The notes: generated from the letters alone by a model not told the origin. A stretch of DNA of 64,000 nucleotides from JBCCGI01 sp039029355 (GCA_039029355.1 JBCCGI010000041.1:1-64000); one strand, 5' to 3'; positions 37,857-46,247 are shown, numbered from the stretch's first letter. Numbers and translations are program-made.

Positions 37857-40082
37857 TCAGGCGGATTCCTGGGCGAAGGGCGCCCCGGAGGACGCTCGCC
37901 GTGGGGAGGGAAACAGGAGATCGTCCGCGCCCGCGCGGCGCGCGCGGACGAGGTCGTGGAAGCGGCGCCAGGCGGCCAGGTGCGGCCGCGGCGACTCGGG
38001 GTCGACGGTCGAGAGCGAAGCCACGCCGCGCGCCAGCGGCAGCGCGCCGACGACGAGCGTCTTCAGCAGCTCGGCCTCGGCCTGGCCCGGCAGGAGGCCG
38101 CGCACCGGCGCGAGGGCATAGCCCTCGGCATAGGCGCCGCCGGGCGCAGAGCCGCCCTCGCGCCGCAGCTCGGCGTCGGCGAAGAGCCAGCGCTGGCCGC
38201 CGTCGGCCAGGCGCTCGCGCGAGTCGAGCCAGGCGAGGCGCACGCGGGCGCCGTCGCCGAAGAACGGCGTGGTGATCACGCGCGGCGACCCGGGCGCCTG
38301 GAAGCGGCGGCCCGCCTCGGCGATCACGCCGAGGATGCGCGCGCCGCGCTCGGGGTCGACCGTGCCGTCGCCCAGCACGCGCAGTGCCTCGCGCAGGCCG
38401 ACCGGCGCGAGCGCGAACGACGGGCGCGCCGCCAGCCGCGGCGGGAGGAAGCTCGGCAGCGCGCTCTGGAAGGCGTGCAGCGAGGAGCCGATCTCGACCG
38501 CGCAGCGCACGAGGTCGACCAGCGACGAGAGGAAGACCTCCTCGCGCCACGGACCGGCGCGGCGCGCGAGCCGCGGCAGGTTGAGCGCCACCGCCCCCGA
38601 CGCCGCGAGCGCGCCGCGCTCCTTGCGCAGGCGCTGGCAGCCGGGGCCGGCCAGGGAGCGGCCCTCGTCGCCGAAGGTCGGCAGGAGCCGGCCGCGGGCG
38701 AGGAGCCGCTCGAGCGCGTCGTCCCGGCCGCTGCCGGTCAGCGCGTCGAGCTCGTCGCCCGCGAGATAGAGGGTCGGCGCGAAGGGGTCCGCGGCGAGCG
38801 TGTCGAGCGCCTCGACCAGCCGCGCCGCGAGGGCCGCGTGCCGCGGTCCCGGCGAGGCCAGTCCGACGGCGCAACCCGAGGCGCGCGAGATCGCGCCGAG
38901 CGCCGCCAGGAAGCCGGGCAGCTGCGCTGCGCCGCGGTCGCGCGACGAGCGCAGGAGCGGAGCGAACAGCGCGCCGGGCTGCTCGAGCACCACCGAGCGC
39001 CCCACGCCGCGCGCCAGGTCGCCGACGGCGCCGAGCACGCGGAAGGGCGCGTCGGGACCGGGCTCGCCTTCGAGCAGCAGCTCGACCGGCAGCGACACGG
39101 CCAGCGGCCGGTGCGGGCGCTCGAGGTCGACCACGTCGAGGTCGCCGGCGCGGTGCAGCTCGACCGAGCCCGGCGCCAGCACGTCGTCGGCGGCGTAGCG
39201 CGCGAGCACCTCGCCCTCGACGCGGGCCACCGAAGCGCGTGCCGCCGCGAGGGCCTCGGGCTGGCGGTCGGCCAGGTCGCTGGCCTCCCACGGCCGCCGC
39301 GCGGGCTCGCGCAGCATGCGCCGCAGGTCGTGGCGCGGGACGCCCACCGGAGCCTGGCGCAGGAGCGCCGCGTCGAGCCCGAGCTCGACCAGCTCGCCGG
39401 AGACGAGCTCGCGCACCAGACCGCTGGTCACCGTGCGCAGGCCGGAGTGCAGCACGCGGCGCTCGACCCGCGCCGCGACCTCCTGGGCGGTGTCGCGCGG
39501 CAGCTCGGCTTCCTCCATGAGCGCGGCGACGACGCGCCCCTTCTCCCACGGCGTGGTGCCGGCGGTCTCGCGCACGCGCACGCGCAGCGCGCGGTCGGCC
39601 CCAACCCCGGCCCCGGCCGCCGCGGCGTCGGAGGAGGCGGCCTCGCCGACCCGGTCGGCCGCCAGGGCCGAACGCGCCCGCGAGCGCCGGTCGCGGTAAA
39701 GGATGTACGCCTTGGCCACCGCCGCGCGGCCCAGCTCGACCAGCGCGCGCTCGACCAGGTCCTGGATCTCCTCGATGCCGGGGACGACGTCGAGCACGCG
39801 CGGAGCGCCGTCCTCGGGTCCGCCGGCGCCCGCGGGCCCTCCGGCTCCCAGCGCGTCGCCGTGGGCCGCGGCCCCGCGGTCGAGCAGGGCCAGCTCGACC
39901 ACGTCCGCCACCTCGCCGGCGAAGGTGGGGTCGGGCTCCCCCACCGCTTCGAGCGCGGCTCGCACCGCGTGCTCGACCTTGCGCTTGTCGTAGGGCACCT
40001 CGCGGCCGTCGCGCTTGCGCACGCGCGCCAGGCGGACACGGGGGGCGCGCGGGCTGCGGCCTCGGGATCCGCGGGCGCTCAC
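37857..40082 (-). CDS. NrdD-related protein with two ATP-cone domains, lacking the glycyl-radical site
   Basis: A 741-residue protein. An N-terminal ATP-cone (about residues 14-125: RVRKRDGREVPYDKRKVEHAV ... AKAYILYRDRR) is followed by a second, divergent cone (about 150-240: WEKGRVVAALMEEA ... VTSGLVRELVSGELVELGL) like that of some class III ribonucleotide reductases. The remainder keeps NrdD landmarks, including ALAASGAVALNLPRLA and a LGAVGDLARGVG block. However, it has only three cysteines, no C-terminal zinc Cys cluster and no RVxGY glycyl-radical motif, so it is unlikely to reduce ribonucleotides. The GTG start overlaps the nrdR stop (GTGA). It may sense ATP/dATP. Confidence 0.75.
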   Translation of the reverse strand: MSARGSRGRSPRAPRVRLARVRKRDGREVPYDKRKVEHAVRAALEAVGEPDPTFAGEVADVVELALLDRGAAAHGDALGAGGPAGAGGPEDGAPRVLDVVPGIEEIQDLVERALVELGRAAVAKAYILYRDRRSRARSALAADRVGEAASSDAAAAGAGVGADRALRVRVRETAGTTPWEKGRVVAALMEEAELPRDTAQEVAARVERRVLHSGLRTVTSGLVRELVSGELVELGLDAALLRQAPVGVPRHDLRRMLREPARRPWEASDLADRQPEALAAARASVARVEGEVLARYAADDVLAPGSVELHRAGDLDVVDLERPHRPLAVSLPVELLLEGEPGPDAPFRVLGAVGDLARGVGRSVVLEQPGALFAPLLRSSRDRGAAQLPGFLAALGAISRASGCAVGLASPGPRHAALAARLVEALDTLAADPFAPTLYLAGDELDALTGSGRDDALERLLARGRLLPTFGDEGRSLAGPGCQRLRKERGALAASGAVALNLPRLARRAGPWREEVFLSSLVDLVRCAVEIGSSLHAFQSALPSFLPPRLAARPSFALAPVGLREALRVLGDGTVDPERGARILGVIAEAGRRFQAPGSPRVITTPFFGDGARVRLAWLDSRERLADGGQRWLFADAELRREGGSAPGGAYAEGYALAPVRGLLPGQAEAELLKTLVVGALPLARGVASLSTVDPESPRPHLAAWRRFHDLVRARRAGADDLLFPSPRRASSGAPFAQESA

Positions 40083-40555
40083 GACGGCTCGCGTCCCCCG
40101 CCGCGGCCTTCCAGGATGGGCTTCAGCTCGTCGAGGAACTGGGCGACGTCCTTGAACTCGCGGTAGACGCTGGCGAAGCGCACGTAGGCCACCTGGTTGA
40201 GCCGCCGCAGCTCTTCCATCACGAGCGAGCCGATGACCGCCGAGGGCACCTCGCGGTCGTATTCCTCCTGGCAACGGGCCTCGACCCGCATCGTGGCCTC
40301 CTCGAGGTCCTCCAGCGGCACCTGCAGCTTCTCGCAGGCGCGCACCATGCCGGCCAGGACGCGCTCGCGCTCGAAGCGCACGCGCTCGCCGTTCTTCTTC
40401 ACCACGCGGAGCGGAGTGGTCTCGATCCGCTCGTAGGTCGTGTAGCGCAGGAAGCACTCCAGGCACTCCCGGCGGCGCCGGATGACACCGCCGTCCGCGG
40501 ACGAGCGCGAGTCGACCACCCGGTCGTTGTCAGCCTTGCAGCGGGGGCACCTCAT
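40079..40555 (-). CDS. nrdR: Transcriptional repressor NrdR
   Basis: A 158-residue NrdR. The N-terminal zinc ribbon has MRCPRCKADNDRVVDSR and CLECFLRYTTYER (two CxxC pairs), and an ATP-cone follows (VVKKNGERVRFERERVLAGMVRACEK ... VAYVRFASVYREFKD). NrdR senses the ATP/dATP ratio and represses ribonucleotide reductase genes. The start at the M of MRCPRCK is the family start; a longer in-frame extension is not supported. A candidate NrdR box lies within its own promoter, suggesting autoregulation. It heads an operon with the NrdD-like ATP-cone gene and smc. Confidence 0.97.
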   Translation of the reverse strand: MRCPRCKADNDRVVDSRSSADGGVIRRRRECLECFLRYTTYERIETTPLRVVKKNGERVRFERERVLAGMVRACEKLQVPLEDLEEATMRVEARCQEEYDREVPSAVIGSLVMEELRRLNQVAYVRFASVYREFKDVAQFLDELKPILEGRGGGREPS

Positions 40556-40584
40556 AGCGATTCGGTAAAGCCGGCCAGGGCGCC

Positions 40585-40613
40585 AAAGTCCCACTCAACA
40601 TGTTGTGTGTCAA
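40585..40613 (-). promoter_or_regulatory. nrdR promoter with a candidate NrdR box
   Basis: On the minus strand TTGACA (40608-40613) and GACTTT (40585-40590) are separated by 17 nt, a good vegetative promoter about 30 nt upstream of the nrdR ATG. The spacer contains a palindrome around CAACATGTTG. The 16-mer ACACAACATGTTGAGT (40593-40608) agrees with most positions of the NrdR box as I recall it (acaCwwtATaTwGtgt). Binding there would block polymerase. Confidence 0.6.
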
Positions 40614-40630
40614 CGCGGAGCGAACTTTTC

Positions 40631-40652
40631 GCTACGCCACATCTGGCGTGGC
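40631..40652 (-). terminator. Hairpin after mnmE
   Basis: On the minus strand ACGCCA-GATG-TGGCGT (40634-40649) extends to 9 bp with one G-U, located 34 nt after the mnmE stop. A second 6-bp hairpin AGCGAA-AAG-TTCGCT (40619-40633) abuts it. No T-run follows, so intrinsic termination is uncertain. Confidence 0.4.
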
Positions 40653-40685
40653 GACCGCGGTTCTCCCGGCCCGGCGCTTCGTATC

Positions 40686-42032
40686 CTACTTCCCGAGGCA
40701 GAAGCGCGCGAAGATCCGATCCAGAAGGTCTTCGGGGGTCGTGCGGCCCTCGATGCCGTCGAGCGCGTCGGTCGCGGCGCGCAGCGCGTCGGCCGCCAGA
40801 TCGAGCGGCGCCTCGGCGGCGAGCAGGTCGAGCGCCCGGCCCAGCTCCTCGGACGCCGCCTGGAGCGCCCGGCGGTGGCGCGCCGAGAGCTCGCGCGCCA
40901 ACCCGGCGGCCCCCCCGCCGGAGACTGGCCCCGCGCCGCGGGCGCCGAGGCCGAGGCGCTCGGCGACGCTCTCCGCCAACCGTCCCAGCCCCGCGCCGGC
41001 TCCGGCGGCGACCGCGAGCGCTCCGGAAGGGGCCGGCCGGGCTCCGGGGCGGTCGGTTTGGCTCCAGACCAGCAGGCTCGCCGGCGGTGCCGCCAGCGGG
41101 AGCTCGGGCCCCTCAGGCCCGGCCGCGTCGACGACGTGGAGCCAGAGGTCCGCCGCCCGCCGCTCGCGCTCGGCCAGCTGCTGGGCCGCCCGGTCGGCCG
41201 CCCCCGCGCCGGGCTCGAGGCCCGGGGCGTCGAGCAGCAGCACTTCGCCTCCCGCGAGCGCCCACAGGCCCTGGACCCCGTCGCGGGTCGAGCCCGCGGC
41301 GTCGCTCACCAGCGCCGCTCCGCCGGGGACCAGCGCGTTGAAGAGCGTGCTCTTGCCCGCGTTCGGAGCCCCGACCAGCGCCACCCGCGGCAGCGCGCTC
41401 GGCGGCTGGCGGCGCACCTCCCAGGCCAGGGCGCGGGCCAGCCCGGCGCGCAGGTCCTCGGCGCGGGCCACCAGGTCCGCGCCGGGCACGTGCCCGGTGT
41501 CGGACTCGTCGAAGTCCAGGCTGGCCTCGGTGAGCGCGCGCAGCTCCTCCAGCCCATCGCGCAGAGCGGCGAGACGTTCGGTCAGGCCGCCTTCGAGGAG
41601 CGTCAGCGCCGCGCGCCGGTCGGCCGCTCCGCCGGCCTCGATCAGCTGCAGCACGCCCTCTGCCTGGGTCAGGTCCAGCCGGCCGCTGAGGAAGGCGCGG
41701 CGGGTGAACTCGCCCGGGGCCGCGGGCGTGCAGCCGAGCGCGAGCAGGCGCTCGAAGGCAGCCGCGAGCAGCGGCGCAGCGCCGGGCAGGTGCAGCTCGG
41801 CCACGTCCTCGCGCGTGTACGAGGCCGGGCCCGGCATCCACAGCAGGAGGCACGGCTGCGTGCCGCGGCCGTCGTGGAAGCGCGCCGTGCACGCGGCGCG
41901 CCCCGCCGGCGGCAGCGCGGCGTCGTCGAGCGCCGCGCGCACGACCGCCGCGGCGTCGGGGCCCGAGATGCGGATCACCCCGCGCCGGCCCGCGCCGGGA
42001 GGCGAGGACACGGCCGCGATGGTGGTCGCCAT
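40686..42032 (-). CDS. mnmE: tRNA modification GTPase MnmE
   Basis: A 448-residue MnmE, which with MnmG installs the carboxymethylaminomethyl group on U34 of certain tRNAs. The N-terminal folate-binding domain starts TIAAVSSPPGAGRRGVIRISGPDA; an inserted Ras-like G domain has G1 GAPNAGKST (about residue 220), G2 AGSTRD and G3 LLDAPG; the protein ends in the essential FCLGK motif. The G4 motif, normally NKxD, appears as SQTD in LLVWSQTDRPG, which is unusual and could weaken guanine specificity. mnmG is not in the window. The ATG at 42032 lies 11 nt from the end of fold-back element E2, with yidC upstream. Confidence 0.95.
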   Translation of the reverse strand: MATTIAAVSSPPGAGRRGVIRISGPDAAAVVRAALDDAALPPAGRAACTARFHDGRGTQPCLLLWMPGPASYTREDVAELHLPGAAPLLAAAFERLLALGCTPAAPGEFTRRAFLSGRLDLTQAEGVLQLIEAGGAADRRAALTLLEGGLTERLAALRDGLEELRALTEASLDFDESDTGHVPGADLVARAEDLRAGLARALAWEVRRQPPSALPRVALVGAPNAGKSTLFNALVPGGAALVSDAAGSTRDGVQGLWALAGGEVLLLDAPGLEPGAGAADRAAQQLAERERRAADLWLHVVDAAGPEGPELPLAAPPASLLVWSQTDRPGARPAPSGALAVAAGAGAGLGRLAESVAERLGLGARGAGPVSGGGAAGLARELSARHRRALQAASEELGRALDLLAAEAPLDLAADALRAATDALDGIEGRTTPEDLLDRIFARFCLGK

Positions 42033-42043
42033 GAGGAGCGCCC

Positions 42044-42208
42044 TAGCCGTCCGTTGAAGGAGCTCCGGCCCTCAGGAGGCCGTACGAAGTCGTCGTGGCA
42101 AGGCGCGCCGACGACGCGTATCCACCGCGAGACTCGCGGGAGGTGCAACGCCGCCACGGCGGATTCGGGCGATCTTCTGAGGGCCGGAGCTTCTTCAACG
42201 GGCTGCTA
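42044..42208. repeat. Fold-back element E2 (long inverted repeat with conserved core)
   Basis: A 165-bp element between yidC and mnmE. Terminal arms TAGCCGTCCGTTGAAGGAG (left) and CTTCTTCAACGGGCTGCTA (right) are inverted repeats that continue inward through GCTCCGGCCCTCAG; over the outer 32 nt 29 positions are complementary. The 53-nt core is at 42100-42152 and contains an apical hairpin CCGCGA-GAC-TCGCGG. It is closely related to E3 (54003-54167), also 165 bp, and shares its core with E1 (2152-2318). Its right end includes the yidC stop codon, and its left end lies 11 nt from the mnmE start. Confidence 0.88.
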
Positions 42209-44191
42209 GAGCCGGCGGTTCTTCTTCTTGTCGCGCTTGCCGCCGTCGCCGCGCGGGCGCGGCGGCTGGCCGGACTGGCGGCGCTTCAGCTCCTCGCGCT
42301 GGCGCTCCGCGAACTCTTCCATCATGCCGGTGAAGGGGCCGCAGCCGCGCTTCTCCTTGCGCTCGGCCTCGGTGTCGTCGATAGGCCAGAGCTTCTTGAT
42401 CACGCGCTGCTCGATGATGCCGAGGCCCGACTGCGTGATCATGTAGAGCGAGAGGCCCGCGGCGTACGAGTAGAGGAACACGCCCATCACCACGGGCATG
42501 AACATCATCATCTTCTGCATGCGCGCGGCCTGCTCGTCGCTCGGCTTCGGCATGCCCATCTGCTGCACCACCCACAGGACGACCATCAGGATCGGCAGCA
42601 GGTTGAAGTACTGGATCTCGCCGATGAGCGGCAGCGGCAGGTTGATCTCGAACAGCCGGTCGGGCCGCGACAGGTCGTCGATCCAGAGCGCGAACGGAGC
42701 CTGGCGCAGCTCGAAGGCGGTGCGCAGCGCGCTGAAGAGGCCGAAGAAGATCGGGATCTGGAGGAAGATCGGCATGCACCCGCCGAGCGGCGGGAAGGCG
42801 CCCTCTTCCTGCATGATGCGCGCCTGCTCTTCGCGCTGCTTCTGGAGGTTGCCCTCGTACTTCTTCTTCGCCTCGTCGATGCGGGGCTGGACGCGCTTCA
42901 TCTTCGTCTGATAGCGCGCCATCGCGGTCTGCGAGCGGCGGTTCAGCGGGAACAGGAGCGCGCGCACGCAGATCGTCAGCACGATGATCGCGACGCCCCA
43001 GTTGCCGAAGACGCCGTGGAAGAAGCGCAGCATCACCAGCAGCCCGTGCCCGATCTGCGGCACCAGGCAGAGCGACCAGCCGGACAGGTCGGTATCGGGG
43101 ATCAGCGCGAGCGCCGGCCCCTCTTCGCCGAGCCGCGCCGCGTCCTTCGGGCCGGCGTAGATCGCGTAGCGATACGTCGCCGTCTCGCCCGGCGCCGGCA
43201 CGCGCAGCGAGAGGTTGACGTCGCAGATGACGTAGCGGTCGGCACCCGCCTCGTCGCCGGGGTTCTCCTCGAGCCAGGCGAGGTCGCGCAGGCCGCGGTA
43301 GGACGCCGCCGACAGCGACGCGCGCCCGAGCTCGTCGGCGCCGCGCACCAGGAAGGCGAAGTACTTGTTGTGCACGCCGGCGACGGTGAGCGCGCCGGTC
43401 ACGTCGAGCGTGCCGGACTCGCCGCTGGCGGTGCGCGCCGACTCCCAGTCGTCGCCGTACTCGTCGTCCTCGTAGCCGACGGCGATCGCGCGCGGCTCGT
43501 CGTAGAACTTGTCGCCCAGCTCGGGCGGCACGCAGCCGGCGGGCAGGAGCAGGAACTCGGCCTGGCGGCCGGCGCCCTCGCCGTTGTTCTCGATCGAGAG
43601 CTCCAGGTACAGACGGTAGGTCCCGGGCTCGCGCGTCAGCCGCTTGACGAAGACGATGCCCTGGCCGGGGCCGTAGCGCCACTCGACGCCGCGCTCGGTG
43701 CCGTCGGCGTCGCGCAGCACGGTCATCGTCCACAGCACGTCGCTCAGCCCCGCGGGCGCGAGGTCGGCGCTGGAGGGTTGGGTGGAGAGCAGCAGCGAGC
43801 CCAGCTCGCCCTCGGACGTGCGCCCGGGCTCCAGGAGCCGCGCCCAGTTCTCCGGATCGCGCTTCTCGTCGTCGGTCAGGCCGATCCGCTTGTAGTAGCT
43901 GCCGAGGTCGAGCGCGACGATGCGCGCGCCGCGGTTCGAGACCGTCAGGCGGTAGCGGCCGGGCTCGCCGTCGGCGCCGAGCAGCAGCACCTCGGTGCGC
44001 TCCTCGGCGTCGGCCAGGGCGGGCACGAGCGCCGGCGGCGCGGCGGGCTCCTCGGCAGCCAGCGGCTGCACCATGCCCTCGGCCGGGATCGGCTGCTCCT
44101 CGCGGGGTTGACGCGGCGGCGCGATGAAGACCACCCAGGCCATGTAGACCAGGGCGGATAGAAACAGGAATAGCGGTAGACGCTTCTCCAA
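42206..44191 (-). CDS. yidC: Membrane protein insertase YidC
   Basis: A 661-residue YidC of the Gram-negative type. An N-terminal membrane anchor (residues 5-25) is followed by a large periplasmic beta-sandwich domain (about 60-380) and a C-terminal insertase core with five helices, including NWGVAIIVLTICVRALLFPLNRRSQ, the conserved Arg, and LGGCMPIFLQIPIFFGLF. The tail is strongly basic (GGKRDKKKNRRL), as is common for ribosome contact. The start is TTG at 44191, giving MEKRLPLFLFLS, which aligns with the normal YidC N-terminus. The stop codon lies inside the end of repeat E2. yidD and rnpA are about 43 kb away. Confidence 0.96.
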   Translation of the reverse strand: MEKRLPLFLFLSALVYMAWVVFIAPPRQPREEQPIPAEGMVQPLAAEEPAAPPALVPALADAEERTEVLLLGADGEPGRYRLTVSNRGARIVALDLGSYYKRIGLTDDEKRDPENWARLLEPGRTSEGELGSLLLSTQPSSADLAPAGLSDVLWTMTVLRDADGTERGVEWRYGPGQGIVFVKRLTREPGTYRLYLELSIENNGEGAGRQAEFLLLPAGCVPPELGDKFYDEPRAIAVGYEDDEYGDDWESARTASGESGTLDVTGALTVAGVHNKYFAFLVRGADELGRASLSAASYRGLRDLAWLEENPGDEAGADRYVICDVNLSLRVPAPGETATYRYAIYAGPKDAARLGEEGPALALIPDTDLSGWSLCLVPQIGHGLLVMLRFFHGVFGNWGVAIIVLTICVRALLFPLNRRSQTAMARYQTKMKRVQPRIDEAKKKYEGNLQKQREEQARIMQEEGAFPPLGGCMPIFLQIPIFFGLFSALRTAFELRQAPFALWIDDLSRPDRLFEINLPLPLIGEIQYFNLLPILMVVLWVVQQMGMPKPSDEQAARMQKMMMFMPVVMGVFLYSYAAGLSLYMITQSGLGIIEQRVIKKLWPIDDTEAERKEKRGCGPFTGMMEEFAERQREELKRRQSGQPPRPRGDGGKRDKKKNRRL

Positions 44192-44224
44192 AGCTCCGAG
44201 AACGTTCCTACGCGCGCGGCGCGC

Positions 44225-45040
44225 TTAGCGGCCGACCCCGAGGCGGTCGGCCAGATAGTCGGGGAGTTCAGCGACCGCGCGGATGTCGGTCTGGGCTTCT
44301 TCGACGTCGTACTCGACGCGGACGAAGGTGACGTTGCGACCGTCGAACAGGCCGTAGGAGAGGCGCCGGTCGCCGTCGCGCGGCTGCCCCACCGAGCCCA
44401 CGTTGACGATGCAGCGCACGTCGCCGAGGTCGTAGGGGCCCTCGGTGTCGCGCGGGCGGTAGAGGCGGCGGTCTTCGTAGTAGACCGCGGGCACGTGGCT
44501 GTGGCCCACGAAGCAGACCTTGCGGTCCATCAGCTCGAAATTGGCCCGCATCTTCGCCTCGTCCTGGATGTCGCGCGGCAGCATGTACTCGCGCACCGGG
44601 TCGCGCGGCGAGCCGTGGGCGAACATCGCCGCCTCGTCGCGCGCCGAGGGCGAGAGCGCCCCGATGAAGTCCCAGTAGTCGTAGTTCGCCTCGCGGTCGT
44701 CGCCGCGGTTCAGCTCCTCGCGCGTCCAGTCGATCGCGGCGCGTGCCTTGGGGTTGAAGTCCTCGGCCGTGTTGAGGAGGGCGTACTCGTGGTTCCCCTG
44801 CAGGCAGATGCCCGGCAAGAGCTCGCCCGGCGTGAAGCCCAGCTTGGAGCCGTCGGGCTCGGGCACGCAGAGGCGCATGATCCAGTCGAGGTTGTGCCGC
44901 GGGTGCGCGCCGTACCCCACCACGTCGCCGAGGCAGACGAAGCGCTTGACGCCGCGGTCGCGGGCATCGGCGAGCGCCGACTCGAGCGCGGGTCGGTTCC
45001 CGTGCAGGTCGGCGACGATGGCGGTCAGGGGGTAGGTCAA
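44225..45040 (-). CDS. Calcineurin-like metallophosphoesterase
   Basis: A 271-residue cytoplasmic phosphoesterase with the full set of di-metal motifs: VADLHGN near residue 10, CLGDVVGYG, GNHEYAL and GHSHVPAV, plus a NVGSVGQPRDGD segment typical of the YfcE/ApaH-like group. Substrate is unknown; relatives act on phosphodiesters, phosphoproteins or diadenosine polyphosphates. The start is TTG at 45040, placing the first metal motif at the normal distance. A promoter TTGCGG-17-GATAAT is visible upstream. yidC follows 33 nt after the stop, so both may be co-transcribed. Confidence 0.88.
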   Translation of the reverse strand: MTYPLTAIVADLHGNRPALESALADARDRGVKRFVCLGDVVGYGAHPRHNLDWIMRLCVPEPDGSKLGFTPGELLPGICLQGNHEYALLNTAEDFNPKARAAIDWTREELNRGDDREANYDYWDFIGALSPSARDEAAMFAHGSPRDPVREYMLPRDIQDEAKMRANFELMDRKVCFVGHSHVPAVYYEDRRLYRPRDTEGPYDLGDVRCIVNVGSVGQPRDGDRRLSYGLFDGRNVTFVRVEYDVEEAQTDIRAVAELPDYLADRLGVGR

Positions 45041-45099
45041 AGGGATCCCCGCGGCCTCCGGGGCTAGGAGCGGCTCCCCGGGGCGATAGCGAGCGGAGG

Positions 45100-45128
45100 A
45101 TTATCCGAGCGCTCCGGGGCCCCCGCAA
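45100..45128 (-). promoter_or_regulatory. Promoter for the metallophosphoesterase-yidC genes
   Basis: On the minus strand TTGCGG (45123-45128) and GATAAT (45100-45105) are spaced by 17 nt. The predicted start lies about 50 nt before the TTG start codon at 45040, so this transcript has a leader, unlike most in the window. Confidence 0.5.
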
Positions 45129-45243
45129 GAGAAAGGTGCGCCTCGGATCTCACGTGCGACGGTCCGCCTGCGGTATAGCTGTTTCCTCCCGCAGCCCCCC
45201 GGGGCCCATGAGGCCCATGAGGCCCGACAGCCCACCAACCGCC

Positions 45244-46245
45244 ATGGAACGCACGACCGCACTCTTCGCGCTGCTCCTCGTCCCGCTCTCGCTCTTGCCG
45301 TCCCAGCCCCAGGACGCCCCGGAGGAGCCCCAGGCCCCCCCGGCGGCGGCGCCCAGCGCGCTCCCCGAGGGCGTGGCGGCGCGCATCGGCCAGGAGCTCA
45401 TCACCCTCGACGAGTACAAGGACTACCTGCTCTGGATGTACGGCGCGGGACCGCTCGACGAGCTGATCCTCACCCGCCTCCTGCAGCGCGAGGGCGAGCG
45501 GCTCGGGCTCCGCGTCACCGAAGAGGAGCTCGACGCCGAGGTCGAGACGTTCTGGGAGCGCTACCTCATGCGCTTCCGCGGCGACCAGCAGCTGCTGCAG
45601 CGCGAGCTCGCCGCCGCCGGCTTCACCGAGGAGAGCTACCGCAACAAGATCCGCGAGGAGACGCGCCGCAACCTGCTCGAAGCGCGCATCTGCCGCACGA
45701 CGCGCGAGCTCTCCGAGGAGCTCCTCAACCAGCGCTTCGAGCAGCGCTACGGCAAGGGCGGCGTGCGCGTCGAGGTCCGCCACGTGCTGTTCACCCGCGC
45801 GCGCACCAAGGCCAACCTGCGCCAGCGCGGATTGGCCGAGCACGAGCTCACGCTCGAGCGCATCGACGCCGAGCTCAAAAAGAGCGCCGTCGCCGCGCTC
45901 GCGCGCCTGCGCGCCGGCGAGGACTTCGCCGCGGTCGCCAAGACCGAGAGCCACGACGTGTCCGTGCACCAGAACCAGGGCGTGATCCCCGGCTACAACT
46001 ACGAGCGCTACGGCCCGGAGCTGGCCGAGGCCGTGCGCGCGACCGAGCCCGGGGTCGTGAACGGCCCGGTCCAAACCCAGGCCGGGCTGCACCTGATCGA
46101 GGTGATGAGCCGCACCACGCGCACGCTCGACGAGGTGCGCGAAGAGCTGTCGGCGGCGCTGATGGACGAGCCGGCCAGCTTCCAGGAGCGCAACGACCTG
46201 CGCCGCAGGCTGCGCAACGCCGTCGAGATCGACACCTACCGCTAG
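45244..46245 (+). CDS. SurA/PpiC-type peptidyl-prolyl isomerase
   Basis: A 333-residue exported protein: signal peptide MERTTALFALLLVPLSLLPSQ, a Pro/Ala-rich linker, a SurA-like helical chaperone region (about 40-180, including ARIGQELITLDEYKDYLL), then a parvulin-type PpiC domain (VEVRHVLFTRAR ... AVAALARLRAGEDFAAVAKTESHD ... GLHLIEVMSRTTRTLDEVREEL). It would assist folding of envelope proteins in the periplasm. The ATG at 45244 is chosen because it begins the signal peptide; an in-frame ATG at 45136 would bury it. It is convergent with the WecA-like gene, with 2 bp between stops. Confidence 0.88.
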   Translation: MERTTALFALLLVPLSLLPSQPQDAPEEPQAPPAAAPSALPEGVAARIGQELITLDEYKDYLLWMYGAGPLDELILTRLLQREGERLGLRVTEEELDAEVETFWERYLMRFRGDQQLLQRELAAAGFTEESYRNKIREETRRNLLEARICRTTRELSEELLNQRFEQRYGKGGVRVEVRHVLFTRARTKANLRQRGLAEHELTLERIDAELKKSAVAALARLRAGEDFAAVAKTESHDVSVHQNQGVIPGYNYERYGPELAEAVRATEPGVVNGPVQTQAGLHLIEVMSRTTRTLDEVREELSAALMDEPASFQERNDLRRRLRNAVEIDTYR

Positions 46246-46247
46246 CG

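Noticed and set aside
41975..42157. Small minus-strand frames in the E2 and E3 repeats that read as similar short proteins
   Set aside because: They are similar only because the repeat DNA is similar. They run into neighbouring genes, have no ribosome site, and the repeat's conservation pattern fits a hairpin rather than codons.
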